A stretch of DNA of 64,000 bases from Dasypus novemcinctus (lineage: Eukaryota; Chordata; Mammalia; Cingulata; Dasypodidae): contig NC_080677.1 in NCBI RefSeq assembly GCF_030445035.2, positions 23,385,513-23,449,512 of the forward strand, read 5' to 3'. The stretch's first letter is position 1. Every line of letters begins with the position of its first letter. Of the stretch, positions 34,602 through 47,290 are shown in pieces. The position numbers were made by a program, and so were the translations under genes. The notes under the pieces were generated by a model. It was not told the origin of the DNA. It made no database searches and worked only from the letters and a program-made list of their open reading frames with translations.

Positions 34602-34624
34602 ACCTAGGTCGGTTTTAGACAAGT

Positions 34625-34735
34625 GGCCCCACAAGTGTTTTATTCATCTTAAAACACAGAATCTGGCATATAATAGGTGCATGAGAATTGTTGAATGAAT
34701 TAATGAACAAATAAATAAATGAATGAATGCACTTC
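34625..34735 (+). mobile_element. L2 3' end fragment
   Basis: 'cagaatctggcatataatag' then 'gagaattgttgaatgaatta' is the L2 terminus with its (TGAA)n-type end. Confidence 0.8.
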
Positions 34736-37220
34736 CGTGCCAATTGGAAACTAATCTTTTAACTGCCAATGAAGTGAGGAGAGGACTAATTAAAGCTGTA
34801 GCCTACATTTCTTGAATATGTAGCATATGTCTACTCTGCCTGTACTTTGGAAAAATGTCTCTGAATAATCCATAACTCTATAAGGAGGCTCACTAGCTCA
34901 AGCAAGACCTACTTCTACTGAATTTCTACCACTTCCTTGCAGCTCTGGCAAATAAAACCAGTGTCTGGATCTATTTTATTAGTACTGAGACACTAAATAA
35001 AGGAAGACTCTGCAGACAGCCAGCAATTTTGGAATTTCCCACACTCACCATCTAACCATCCTTTTAACCTTTAGTACTTTGACTGAGTTAGACATGGAGC
35101 AGAGTGGGAAGTTAGCCACTGTTTGTAAATATTTTGTGAAAACAATCTGAAGATCGTGTCCCTTAAATAATTTTTTCCAGGACAGTGGTTTCTAATCTTC
35201 TCACCATTGAAAATGTTTTAATATGATTTCCCCTATGAAATCCCTGTTTTGAAAGAGTTTGTCTTATAAACAAACACATTTGTTAAATAATGAATTTACT
35301 TCCCAAGAGGAAACCATAGAGTTGAAGTTGTTTTTCTCTAACTAAAAGTCATCTTTGAAGTTGCGTTTTGAGTAAATATACAACTACTGTTAAGCTTCCC
35401 GAAAAACTGAAAATAACTGGAGGAATTCTTACTCTCGAGTCACTCCCGCCCCCCGCCCCACCGGCCACTCAGTCATTTGTTATTATGTTCCTAAACTGCT
35501 GGAGTTCTGGGTACTCTAGGTTTGAAATTAGTCTTCCAGGAGGCAACAAACGCATGGCTTAAAATTAGCAAAAACCTGTGGCTTCTCTTCCTACGTCTTT
35601 TGCTATCATTGTTTTCCTCCTCACTGGTAATGCATACTTGATTGTGGCAATGGTAATTCCTGCCTCAGGTTCTCCATGTCTAGGGACGACCTGCTGGATG
35701 ATGAGATTTTTTAATTTGCCGAACAGGGAGGCACCATACTTTTGCCCCAGTTTTGTCTTAACACAATAGCAAATGAGAATGTTCAACAAGCAAGCTAGCC
35801 TCTCCACTGACCTCTAACCTAGGGAACTGTTCTTGTGAGATGTAGAATAAATCACATGTGTCTATAGATGACTCCCACCACCATGATTTTGTGATTTGTT
35901 GTACTGCTTTGTTCCAGTCGGATAGGGTGAAAACCCCTCAAACAAGACTATAAAAAAGCGGTGGCAATATTTCCCAAAAGCAAAAGGAAGTATTTTTTAT
36001 TACCTTCCAAAATTACCATAGCAGTTTCTGGGGAAAGATTAGAATGAAGAGGAGCATGGAAACCTGACCTTGGCTGGTGTGAGAATAGAAAGAATCTGGT
36101 ACTTCTTAATTTCCCATTCAGGTTCCCAGTGTTCCAGGAAGCAGTTTGCTTGAATTTCTTTTTTTCCATTTAGCCCTCCTGAATGCCCAGTTTCAGGGCC
36201 TGGCTGTTGCTGCCAAGACTCCTGCTGGCGCATTCAGCTGCCATTCAGGGAAACAGCCCTCCACACCGCCTCCCTCTCGGAAGCCTGTCTTACAGCATAA
36301 AACAGGTGGAAGGACATTCTGCCTTTCGAGTCTGGCTGGCGTGTCTTGCTACTTCTATTGCCCCACGCCAAGAATGACAAAAATCTTTTGTGTATGTTTG
36401 GGGGTGGGAACAACCCGATATTACTGTGCACAGCAGTTATCTTGCTGTTCAGACAAGATTCCCAGGGGCAGCTGTTATAACTCAGGCAGCAATAACTCTA
36501 ACACTTGGCTCTGTTGCTAGGCTGGATTGATAATTTGGAAAATAATTTTAAAAATTATGTTCCCATGACACAATCGACTATACTATGGGTCAAACTAAAG
36601 CCTGAATATTTTCGAGTATCGTTAACAAGGAAGTATGATGAGCAAACTAATAAGCTAGGCTTGTGTTTCCATTTCCACTTTCATTTTAAAACATCGACTT
36701 TCAATAAAGTCAGTGGTATCTGTTGGTAAAAATTTGAACTGACCCAAGATTTACAATGGGGCACTACAAATGAGAGAGGATTAACTTTTTCACATGCTGA
36801 CACTCATAATCTTCTTTAAGCTAACTAGTTACTCAAATTTACGATGGAATTTTAAATTCTAATTTGTGAATTTGCCAGTTGTTTGTTCTTGGCCAGATTC
36901 TTCAACCCGTGCTTAATTTTTAGTTTTGACATGTGGGTGTATACACACACATTTAAAACATTTTTTGTATAAGTTTACCCTTTTGTGGATGATAAAAATG
37001 TGACTAACTGAAATAAATTATTCCTGGAAAATGAATTTTCAACATAATGTTGAATCTCAGCACTGTTGGGTAAATCTCAAGATTCCCAATATACTCAAGA
37101 TAGTATTACTGTGCTTCAGTTTTTAAAATAGTTCCATGGTTTGGCCTTCATCCTTTCCTTTTTGTTGAATATACGCAGTCCAATTATAAGGGACACCTTC
37201 ACGCCCATTCCAGTATGAGT
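34736..37220. other. Unique sequence, nothing recognised
   Basis: This is the longest stretch without a recognised repeat. A C-rich patch (35440-35465) and a GC-richer patch (36130-36530) stand out, the latter preceded by a T/C-rich run ending in AG (36158-36172), which looks like a splice acceptor by chance or otherwise. No coding frame with known motifs. Confidence 0.45.
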
Positions 37221-37232
37221 TTCACATGGGCA

Positions 37233-37326
37233 TTTTTTTTTCTTGAGGTACCAAGGCTGGGAATTGAACCCAGGACCTCACATGTGGGAAGCAGGTACTC
37301 AACCACTTGAGCTACATCTACTCCCC
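37233..37326 (-). mobile_element. Short tRNA-like SINE, monomer
   Basis: 'gggaattgaacccaggacct' is the reverse of the tRNA-like B-box region, with a T-run on the left. The flanking 'cacatgggc' occurs on both sides. Confidence 0.88.
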
Positions 37327-37337
37327 TCACATGGGCT

Positions 37338-37595
37338 TTTTTTTTTTAAGATTTAAATTTTATTTATTTTTCCTCCCCCCCCCATTGTTTTTACACTCTG
37401 TCTGCTCTCTGTGTCTGTCGTCATCTTGTTGTGTTGTCATCTTGTTGAGTTGTCATCTTTTTGCATCAGCTCATCACGCCAGCTCATTACATCAGCTAGT
37501 GTCTTGCTCGTCTTCTTTAGGAGGCACAGGGAGCCAAACCCAGGACCTCCCATGTGGTAGGCGGGCACCCAACTGCTTGAGCCACATCCATTTCC
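37338..37595 (-). mobile_element. DAS-type SINE
   Basis: It begins right behind the previous SINE, at the same target. Its outer flank 'ccatgggcatttt' repeats the sequence left of the first SINE. The head lies at the right ('gcttgagccacatccatttc'). Confidence 0.9.
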
Positions 37596-37608
37596 CCATG
37601 GGCATTTT

Positions 37609-37922
37609 CAACACACTTAACGATCCTGTATCAACAACAAAGCAGTTGTGGTTTCCCTACACATGACTCTTCTGTCCTTCTCTTTGAACCTATAATTAGT
37701 AATAGAGTTGATAAGTGTACATCCAAGTGTCCATGTGCCAGCTGGGCCCTGAATCTCAAGAGTTTCAATACTTACTTTCCAGTTCATTGGTCTCACCCAG
37801 GACAACTAAAAAGGAGGTGATGATGGACAAGCACCATAACAAGGAACTGAGAGAGTCCACAACGGCAAGCAAGAGAGTCCCATTCATCAGCCTTATGGGA
37901 TTGCAGCCCCCTCTCAATTAGA
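37609..37922. other. Unique sequence, nothing recognised
   Basis: Short unique spacer. Confidence 0.5.
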
Positions 37923-38455
37923 GGTGGAGTGGGCATCACCATCCCAGAATCCTTAGGCTTGGGGAATGAACTATGCAGTAAAGTAGATTTACTGGTATTC
38001 TACTATAGACTTATCGTGATTCTAGCGATGGAAGAAATTACATCCTTGATGTGGAGGCAGTGGCCACTGGAGGTTCTGAGGACAGGGAAAGGGAAAAACA
38101 GGTGTAATACAAGGGCATTTTTGGGGTTTGGGAATTGTCCTGAATGACATTGCAATGCCAGATGCAGGCCATTATATATCTTGCGTTAACCTACAGAATT
38201 GGGTGGGAGAGAGTGTAACTACAATGTAAGCTTTAATCCACACTTAGTGGTAACGCTTCAAAATGTGTTCATCAGTTGGCAATGAATGTACCTTACTAAT
38301 GAAGGATGTTGTTAATGTGGGAAAATGTGGGAGGTATGGGGAGTGGGGCATATGGGAATCCCCTATTTTGTTTGTTTTTCCCCTATATTTTTATGTAACA
38401 TTTGTGTAATCTAAGTATCTTTAAAAATATATAAATAAAAATAAAAAACAAAAAC
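37923..38455 (+). mobile_element. 5'-truncated copy of the 3-kb retroelement family
   Basis: It matches, in opposite orientation, the 3' 500 bases of 14890-17955: 'tagatttactggtattctac', 'tcctgaatgacattgcaat' and 'tttttatgtaacatttgtgt', ending in an A-rich tail (38430-38455). TSD unclear. Confidence 0.8.
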
Positions 38456-39541
38456 CCCACAAAGCATAGAATTAAAATTGACCTTGGCTTACCTTTGACT
38501 TATATGTCAATTTGGTTATTTGAGCACAGCTGGAAAGTTGGGCATGCAGTAGCACCATCTGGCCTTTCCTGTGTTGTAAATCTGGCTCACCTACTATCGC
38601 CCGACTACTTTCTCATAATTGCCTCAACCTCCCAGAGTCAACGCCCGGGTCCGCCTCTGCTGCTGCACTGGTCCATCTGGTCTGTCCTCCCCAGCAGCTG
38701 CCACTCCCACTCACCTGTCTTTGCTAGTGGCCTGATCAGGCCCAGCAACCTCTGCGAGTTCTGCCATCCTTTTCTGACCCAGGCCTCAGGCTCCTGTGGC
38801 GTCTTCTTCTGCCATCATATTTCACTTCTGTCGAGGCCAAAAATCTGAGCTGCTGGCATTTGCATGCACTCGAAAGCCAACCACAAGGCAACCTGGTGAC
38901 CTTCCTACACTGACTTCAACCCTTCCCCTACCCCTTGGGACATGGCTTTCCAACCTTGCTTTCTCCTCTGTACCCTTTCTTCAAGAATCCTTCCCCTTGC
39001 TACCCAAGGGGAACACCCACCTTGCTCCCACTCTTGGAATTTACAGTAATGGTGATGCCTCCTGCCTTGTGCTGCCTTCTCGCTATGCCTCTGAGCCAGG
39101 CCAGTTCAGCGGGTTCCCAGGCCTGGCCCAGATTCACCTGGATGCTCTTGTCACCACCTGCTCATCTGCCCTCCATGAGTGCAATGCTTTGGGGCAGGCT
39201 GGTCGTTTGACTCTGCTCACACTACTTAGTGCTTAAGTCAAAATACGCCCACAGATCCAAGTCCACTGGGGCCAGGAGGGATAGGTGAGATGAAATGTAA
39301 GTAGAAAAAGAAAAGGTTACTGTGAGAGAAGAGTTATAGGAAAGGAAGTAGGGTGAAAGAATCTAAGTGGAATTCATAGGAGTAAATAAGAATGTGTATC
39401 CAGAGAACTGCCTTGGCCATAAAACCCTATCTACTCAGAGCCCTGATATTTGACTGGTAACATGCCCTACACATTTACTGGATATAGTTTAAGAACATTT
39501 CCTAGATAACAAAGAAAGGTCCTGGGACAATTGGTGAGCAT
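38456..39541. other. GC-rich unrecognised segment with plus-strand frames
   Basis: About 38560-39240 is richer in G+C than its surroundings and has two overlapping plus-strand frames of 117 and 146 residues. No domain is recognisable, and frame overlap in different phases argues against coding. It could be a decayed repeat or a non-coding exon. Confidence 0.4.
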
Positions 39542-39553
39542 AAAACTACGAAA

Positions 39554-39998
39554 GGGGAAGTGGATGTGCTCAAGCAATTGGGCTCCCACCTACCCTATAG
39601 GAGGTCCACGGTTTGATTCCCAGGACCTCCTGGTGAAGGCAAGCTGGCCCGCATGGCGAGCTGGCCCTGTGGAGTGATGACCCGTGTGACATGCTGGCCC
39701 GTGCAGGAGTGCTGGCCTATGTGGACAGCTGGTGCAGCAAGAGGATGCAACAAAAAGAGACACAGAGGAGAGACAATAAGAGACACAGCAGACCAGGGAG
39801 CTGAGGTGGTACAAGAGATTCAGCGCCTCTCTCCCACTCTGGAAGGTCTTAGGATCAGTTCCTGGTGCCGACTAAAAAGAAGACAAGCAGACAGAAGAAC
39901 AAACAATGAATGGACACAGAAAGCAGACAGCCAGTACAAAACGAGGGGGTGGGGGTGGCAGAATAAATAAACAAATCTTTTAAAAAATAAAAATAAGT
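39554..39998 (+). mobile_element. Composite DAS-type SINE
   Basis: A 12-bp TSD with one mismatch (aaaactacgaaa at 39542-39553, aaaactaagaaa at 39999-40010) flanks it. The first half is the 'gagctggccc' type seen at 49651. The second half is a second tRNA-like unit at about 39800. Confidence 0.93.
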
Positions 39999-40010
39999 AA
40001 AACTAAGAAA

Positions 40011-40198
40011 GGAGTTTCCCTAATTCTTTAAATATAATTTGTGAAGTCTATGGGGGTAAGGCTGTTACAAAGAGCAGCAAAGGAAACCTATCGCTTTACC
40101 AAGAGTTTTGACAGTTTTATCATATCCCTATGAGATGATGTAATTGGTGCCTATGGTTGCAAAAATCTTGAGACACAATGTGTTAAAATGTTATGCAG
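40011..40198. other. Unique spacer
   Basis: Nothing recognised. Confidence 0.5.
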
Positions 40199-40611
40199 GG
40201 GAGCGGATTAGGCTCAATGGATAGAGAGTTCGCCTACCACATAGGAGGTCCAGGGTTCAAATCCAGGGCCTCCTGACCCGTGTGGTGAGCTGGCCTGTGT
40301 GCAGTGCTTATGCGCGCAGGAAGTGCCATCCCACGCAGGGGTATCCCCCGCTTAAGGGAGCCCCATGTGCAAGGAGTGTGCCCCATAAGGAGAGCCACCC
40401 TGTGTGAAAAAAGCGCAGCCTGCCTAGGGGTGGCTCTGCACACATGGAGAGTTGATGCAAGATGGCACAACAAAAAGAGACACAGATTCCCGATGCTGGG
40501 GACAAGAATGCAAGCAAACACAGCAGAACACACAGTGAATGGACACAGAAAGCAGACAATGGGGGTGGGGGGGTTGGGGGGCGGGGAAGTGGAGAAAAAT
40601 TTTTTTTAAGT
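40199..40611 (+). mobile_element. DAS-type SINE, long form
   Basis: Full-length plus copy, head 'ggctcaatggatagagag' and B box 'ggttcaaatccagg'. Flanks share 'ttatgca'. A G-rich stretch of about 25 bases precedes the tail. Confidence 0.92.
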
Positions 40612-42120
40612 TTATGCAATGAGAATGGTCTTTCATAAAAGTAGATTTTGTTTCTCTGTAAAATAAGACAACATGGGCCAACTCCTCAGAGCAATAAAGA
40701 TTGTTCTCACACTGAAAAAGGAGGTAAAGCAAGACTGCACAAAGGCAAATCATTATAAGCATTCCTTACTCACGTAAAGTTATATTTTTAAAACATTGTA
40801 TTGGTGAAAAAGGTATTAGATGCTTTGGCAATCATCAGGATTTATTTTCACACCTTCGCCATCTGAGTTGGCTACATCCCTGATCACCCTTTTAAGTTTA
40901 CTTCAAGGTAAATAATAGTCTAAGAAGGAATTTCTGTTGCCTCTTTTGAAATTGTGGACAGTATTTGGTAGAAGTGGGAGGATGAGGGAGGTGGGGGTGG
41001 GTGGCGGCATTTCCTGTGTCGCTATAAAGCTGCCAATGTTAGAAGGAAGGTCATATTTTTGAGTGTATTCTCTCATTTTCCAGACTGATGTTTATATCTG
41101 TGATCAGAAATTCAAAAATTCTCTAAAATGACTGAGGAATTTTTTTCCTGGTCAGATTGAAGGAGGATTCTGCAGGTTGCAACTTAGAATAAACTAGCCC
41201 GGTCTTTGTAAATGAAGGACCCAGAAATAGTAAGAAAAACTGCCACATGGTCTGAAGGTGACTGTGACCTTATATGCCTATGTAGGTCATCCCTACAATT
41301 TGCCTACATAGAGTCCCTACAACGTGCTTCTGAAAGCTGTAGGATGAAGTGGATCATGGCAGTGGCTACTATTTCCCTATAAAAGCAAAGTCATAAGCAG
41401 GCCTGGAACCTATCACGAGGTAAACAGAACCTATCAGAAGTAAATAGACTATAGATATGAACAAAACACATGTGATAAAGGCAGTTGCAGCTAAAACCCT
41501 ACAAAATAATTCAGTAGTTGATTATACTCTAGGTCCTTAAAAATGGGTATTTATATACACTGCACATTCCTTATCAAAGTAATATAATGCAAATTTATTT
41601 AATATAGAAAATGAATTTTACTAATGCATAAGACCAAAAATAAATATTCTGCTTTTATAGTTTTTATTTAAATATTTCATAGATCTAATGAAAATTGACA
41701 ACTAAAACATCCAGTCCAATGAGCCTAGAGAAGTTTCATGAATAGCCAAAGGTAGCAGAATCAGAAATCCTAGCACAAGTCCTCTGGCATTTAGTGGTCT
41801 TCCTAACACATAGAAGAACTTTTGGTGAATTACTTGAAGAGCTCAAAAAAAACTATTTTAGAGGGTCTGAAAATGTGCCTTTATCCGTCATCATTTTCTC
41901 CACGGTAAACAACCGAAATCAAAATAAAGGCTATGTTTCCAAGCATGGTTTGCAAGCCTTCGTTCTCTCCTCTAGATGGTAAATTTTTGTGTGGCCGAAC
42001 TATCAAATGAATAAGCAAAAGCAAGGAAAAGAGCAACAACTCTAAACAAAAACAAATATTGGTGATGAATGTAGCAAAATGGAGAAATTTAAAAATATAA
42101 TCTTAAAAAAAAAAGGAAAT
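40612..42120. other. Unique sequence, nothing recognised
   Basis: AT-rich, no repeat or gene found. A G-rich patch lies at about 40975-41010. Confidence 0.5.
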
Positions 42121-42340
42121 TTGGGAGTGGATGTGGCTCAAGTGGTTGAGCACCTACGACCCACATAGGAAGTCCTGGGTTTGGTACCTGGTATCTCCTA
42201 AAAACAAAACAAAAAAACTAACAAGCAAACAAACGAAAAAACCAACTCAGGGGAGCCAATGTGGCTCAGTAGTTGAGTGCTAGCTTTTCACATTCAAGGT
42301 CCTGGGTTCAATTCCCTGCCCTACTACCTAAACAACAAAA
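42121..42340 (+). mobile_element. Short dimeric tRNA-like SINE
   Basis: Same two-unit layout as 27964: 'gatgtggctcaagtggttga', A-rich linker with 'ccaactcagg', then 'aatgtggctcagtagttgag' and 'ggttcaattccctg'. Confidence 0.9.
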
Positions 42341-42583
42341 AAGCAAACTTCAGGAGATTATATACAGTATGGTACTATTTTACAAAAGTTTAAAACACAA
42401 ACTTAGATATATTTTGTTTAGGAATACATACATATGTTATCAAACTATTTTAAAAATGCTTCTACAGTGGGGATTAAATAGTATGAAGAGTGATGACACC
42501 AAGGAAATAAATGGGTGAATTGGGCAAGATGTCTCAGAGGGAAAAAAAAATACTGGGTCTGGATCTAAAGGATTAGTAGGAAA

Positions 42584-43540
42584 TGTGATTTAGAGATGGA
42601 GTGGACATTGTCATCCCAGGGTCCTCAGGATGGAGGAATAAAGTGTGAATTAGAGTGGACTTACTGATATTCTACTATAGAATTATTGTCACTCTAGCAA
42701 TGGAAGAAATTCTATCACTGATGTGGCCATAGGAGTTGCTGAGGACAGGGAGAGGGAAGAAGAGATGTGATATGGGGGCATTTTCAGGACTTGGAGTTGT
42801 CCTGAATGATATTGCAGGGTCAGATGCAGGACATTATATAGCTTGCCATAACCCACTGAATGGACTGGGGGAGAGCATAAATCACAATGTAAGCTATAAT
42901 CCATGTAAGCAATGCTCCTAAATGTACCCATCAAATGCAATGAATGTGCCACAGTGAGGAAAGAGGCTGATGATGTGGGAGGAATGGGGAGGTGGGAGAT
43001 GGGGTATATGGAATCCTCTTATATATATATTTTTTAAAAGATTTATTTATTTTATTTATTTCTCTCCACTTCCCCCCTGCCCCAGTTGTTTGTTCTCTGT
43101 GTCTATTTGCTGCATGTTCTTTGTCTGCTTCTGTTGTTGTCAGCGGCATGGGAATCTGTGTTTCTTTTTGTTGCATCATCTTGTTGTGTCAGCTTTCTGA
43201 GTATGTGGTGCCATTCCTGGGCAGGCTGCACTTTCTTTCGTGCTGGGCGGCTCTCCTTATGGGGCGCACTCCTTGTGCGTGGGGCTCCCCTATGCGGGGA
43301 CATCCCTGCGTGGCGGGGCACTCCCTGCGCGCATCAGCACTGCGCATGGGCCAGCTCCACATGGATCACGGAGGCCTGGGGTTTGAACCGTGGGCCTCCC
43401 ATGTGGTAGATGGACGCCCTAACCACTGGGCCAATCTGCTTCCCTCTTACATTTTTTAATGTAACATTTTGTGTGATCTATGTATCTTTTTTTAAAAAGA
43501 CAATAAAACTATTTTTTTAAAATTATTAATTAAAAAAAAA
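42584..43540 (+). mobile_element. 5'-truncated copy of the 3-kb retroelement family, with TSD
   Basis: The TSD 'attagtaggaaa' (42572-42583) and 'attagtagggaaa' (43541-43553) brackets it, with an A-rich tail at the right end (to 43540). It matches the 37923 and 14890 copies ('gaattattgtcactctagca', 'gttgtcctgaatgatattgc'). A SINE interrupts it at 43026-43441. The TSD and tail show that it moved by an L1-type mechanism. Confidence 0.88.
43026..43441 (-). mobile_element. DAS-type SINE, long form
   Basis: Minus-strand copy inside the previous element. Both flanks carry 'cctctta(t/c)a' sequence. Head at the right, 'ccactgggccaatctgcttc'. Confidence 0.93.
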
Positions 43541-43553
43541 ATTAGTAGGGAAA

Positions 43554-45040
43554 AAAAAATGCATGGGATGGTGAAAATCGAATTCATGGTAGTGGTTACC
43601 TCCAGGGAAGGATGATGGAGAATCAGATTGGGAGAGATGGCCAGAAGGGATTTCATCTGTTTTAATCCTTTTTAAAAAATTCTAAGAAAAAGAGCTCAGG
43701 CAAATATGGAAAATGCCAAGATTTGATTTGGCTGGGTGGTTAGTATGTGGATGTTCATTATATAGTTCTTTACAGTTTTCTGTATTCTGGAAACACTTTG
43801 AGATTAAAATTTAGAAAGAAAGGATGGTGGAATCAAGTTGCAGTAGCTGGGGACTGCATATTTGCAAAAATACATGAGGCATTTAGGAATATTGAAATTA
43901 TATCTACACAATTCTATTTACGGAAGAAGAGTAATAATAGATTTAGCCCCATCTGAAACTTAAGTAACCTGAATATAGATCGATGTCTCATTTAGCTACT
44001 GCATAGTCCTAATTCAAAGAAACACAAGTCCGACCACCAAGGAGCCGTTGGCAATAATGAAGGCCCGCGGGTGAATGTGGTTGTTGCCATTTTGACTCCC
44101 ACACTCTGGAAATATCCTTGTTTGACTCACCCTATTGCTATGTGACGTGACTGGGGCTTTAGGATTTTGCAAGAATTTTTACTCTTGGTAGGATTCACCT
44201 CTCCTTATCAGCTTATCACATTCCTTCTGTAGAGGATACTGTGAATTACATGATATTAAATATTTTCTAGTCCTGGGATCCAAGATCCTATATTACTTCT
44301 TGTCCTCTCATCTATTTGAATATGTACAATATATTCTGTAAGTCAGGACTAGATCTTTTTATGATAAGGAGAGCTTGATATTTAAATCCAACATTCTCAC
44401 TTGTAGTTCTGTCATCTTCACCAAGTTCTCAGTTTAGTTTCTCTATTTATAGGGTGTAGAATAAAAAATGTGTTATCTCTCTAATTTCAGTTAGATTTAA
44501 ATTTAAAAAAAATTCCCTCTAATTCAGCATTCATTAGTTTCCCCAATGAGATAAGTCAATCAGTGATACAGCTAATTTATTAAAAGGTAGTGAATACTGG
44601 CTCAGGCATTCTATTGTATTCACATGTAGAACACCTCAAATTCTAGCAATTTATGTTAGATTTCTGGAATTCCTTTCCTCTGATGGGAAGTTTTTAAAAA
44701 CATTGACTCTCATTCAAAAATTATACACCCAATCTAGCTAATAAAAAGTGACAGCAAAGAAAAGATAAAAATGGGAAAAGCGTACTGCCAAGGGAAACAT
44801 GAATACAGATAAAAGAAATGATAAGTTTGGAATTTTAAAATTAGACTAACAGAAGGCAGGAAGGAGGAAACAAATACCATAAATGCACAGACTATGAATT
44901 GAATGGCACCTAGAAATATGAATTGAGGTCAAGTTTCTAAATTATGATCAGTTCCAAGGTCTAGTTCTGTGATCCCAGGAGGAGTTAGGCTGAACGATCC
45001 TTAACCCAAGGTTGGTTCTAAATCTTTGTGTACTTCTGTC
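43554..45040. other. Unique sequence, nothing recognised
   Basis: AT-rich with no recognisable repeat. A CpG-containing spot lies near 44030-44075. Confidence 0.5.
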
Positions 45041-45438
45041 ATTTTTTTTTTTCAGATTTATTTATCCGCGAACCCCCCCCCCCACCCCGTGTCCATTCGC
45101 CGTGTGTTCTTCTGTGACCGCTTCTATCCTTATCAGTGGCACCAGGAATCTGTGTTTCTTTTTGTTGCGTCATCTTGTGTCAGCTCTCCGTGTGTGTGGC
45201 ACCATTCCTGGGCAGGCTGCACTTTCTTTCACACTGGGCAGCTCTCCTCACGGGGTGCACTCCTTGAGCGTGGGGCTCCCCTACACGGGGAACACCCCTG
45301 CATGGCACCGCACTCCTTGCGCGCATCAGCACTGCGCATGGGCCAGCTCCACACGGGTCAAGGAGGCCTGGAGTTTGAACCTCGGACCTCCCATGTGGTA
45401 GGGGGACGCCCTAACCACTGGGCCAAGTCCACTTCCCT
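45041..45438 (-). mobile_element. DAS-type SINE, long form
   Basis: Full minus-strand copy with a C-rich run (45073-45086) and head 'ccactgggccaagtccact'. Flanks end in T-rich text, so the TSD is uncertain. Confidence 0.9.
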
Positions 45439-46867
45439 CCTGTTTTTTTTCCTATTCACCAGCTCTCACTGGAACATAACGACATCTCTTAGAGGTGGAA
45501 GGCTGCAGGCAACCTAGCTTTCTCCCTTTCCAAAAGAAGAACATATTGTGTTCCTCTCGAGTGGTAACTTTTCTTGTTTTCAGCTGAATTACTTTATTAT
45601 AGGAATCTGAAAATAGTAAAGATGAAGAATTTTTGGCTCTGACTTTTAAATTGGAATAGGAAATGACACAATGTTCAGGAAAAAAGGTTCTGCCCCTTTC
45701 TCCACGGCAGATTAAATACTCAGTTATTAAAGAATTCAAGGAAACATTGGGCACATGAGCAAAACTTCTTTCAAGTAAATGTCTAGAATGTAATGCTGCA
45801 TCAATTGCCAATTAAACATTCAGTAAATAAAGCTTTGCTCTTCATCTCTTGTTTTGATTGGAAAATCCCATCAAAAATAGTGAATGATGTGAAAATTGGG
45901 GACATCTAGTGGCTAATGCGGTTAACTGCAGCAACAGTGCATTTCGCGGTGCTTTAGGGCCGTTTCCTGTTTTACTTGGGTATTATTTCCTCTTAAAAAT
46001 ATGACACTAAGTTTCTTTTAATAGAAATTTAGGAATGTAGCGGTAAATATGAAATCCACGACTTGAATATCACTCACAAGTTAGGCCTAAGTCTAAACGA
46101 CAAAATAATGTGTGAGCAAGACACACTTAAAAACAGAATAAAAGAAAAATATCCTTCAATCTTGCCTGAATTCGTTAAAAAAAACAAAACAAAACAAAAA
46201 ACTATAAGGTTTTTTAAGTATCCTTTTTTTTTTAAGTTTTTTAAAAAAAAATTTGATTTAGGAAAGGATTCTACATAGAGATTAAAGCTTCTAACTTGAA
46301 ATTAAAACTTAAATGTTTCTCTGAATTCTGCCCAAATTGTGTAAATAAAAATACATTAAAATTTTAAAATGTAAGGTCTTATTGAGGAGAACATCTTGCT
46401 ATTATAAAATGTATGCTATTTTTTAAAAGGCCAACATAAAAATAATGCCCTCAAGACTTTCTGTTTAATCAAGAATGAATGAGCTTTTTATTTCTCTGGG
46501 ATTGTCCTCTATTGAAAACAAACTCTGGGGATGGTAGTACTTTGAACCCTGAATTGTAATTTGATTCTCCAGATTCTTTTCAATTCTTGCTAATTGAAAG
46601 TGGGTTTGATGAGGACAGGTTAGAGAGACTATGAAGTTACTGAGTAGTGGCAGGTAAGTTAGAGAGAGGAAGGAAGAACAATGATGACCAAGAGGGGAGA
46701 TAAAAGCAGAAGACAGACAAAAGGTAAATGTCTTACTCAACAATCCTTTCCAACACTTATTTTCCAGTTTTTAATAGCAGCCATTCTAATGGGTGCAAAA
46801 TGTTATCTCATGTTGTTTTGTTTTGTTTTTAATGATTATACCAAGAGATATATTCATATCTTTTAAT
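45439..46867. other. AT-rich unique sequence
   Basis: Only short A/C-rich simple runs (for example aaaac repeats at about 46183-46200). No gene seen. Confidence 0.5.
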
Positions 46868-46882
46868 TTATTGTTATAATTT

Positions 46883-47215
46883 TTAAAAAGATTTATTCTC
46901 CCCCTCATTGCTTGCATTTGGTATGACTGTTCATTGTGTGCTAGTTTTCCTTCTTTAGGAGGTGCTGGGACCCAACCCGGGACTTTCTGTGTGGTAGGCA
47001 GGGGCTCAATTGCTCGAGCCACCTCTGCCCCCACTTTGTTGAGTCTCTCCTTATGTTTTCCTCCTTGAGCCTCTTGTTGCATCAGCTCACCACACCAGCC
47101 CATTATGTCAACTCACTGTCTTGCTCGTCTTCTTTAAGAGGCACTGGGAACTGAACCCAGGACTTCCCATGTGGTACGTGGGAGCTCAATTGCTTGAGCC
47201 ACATTTGCTCCCTTG
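46883..47215 (-). mobile_element. DAS-type dimeric SINE
   Basis: A perfect 15-bp TSD (ttattgttataattt at 46868-46882 and 47216-47230) flanks two tRNA-like units. Confidence 0.96.
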
Positions 47216-47290
47216 TTATTGTTATAATTTAGTCTCTGGAATTATCAACATTTCTCCTGTAATATCTTTATATATTTTCAGTTTATGCTT

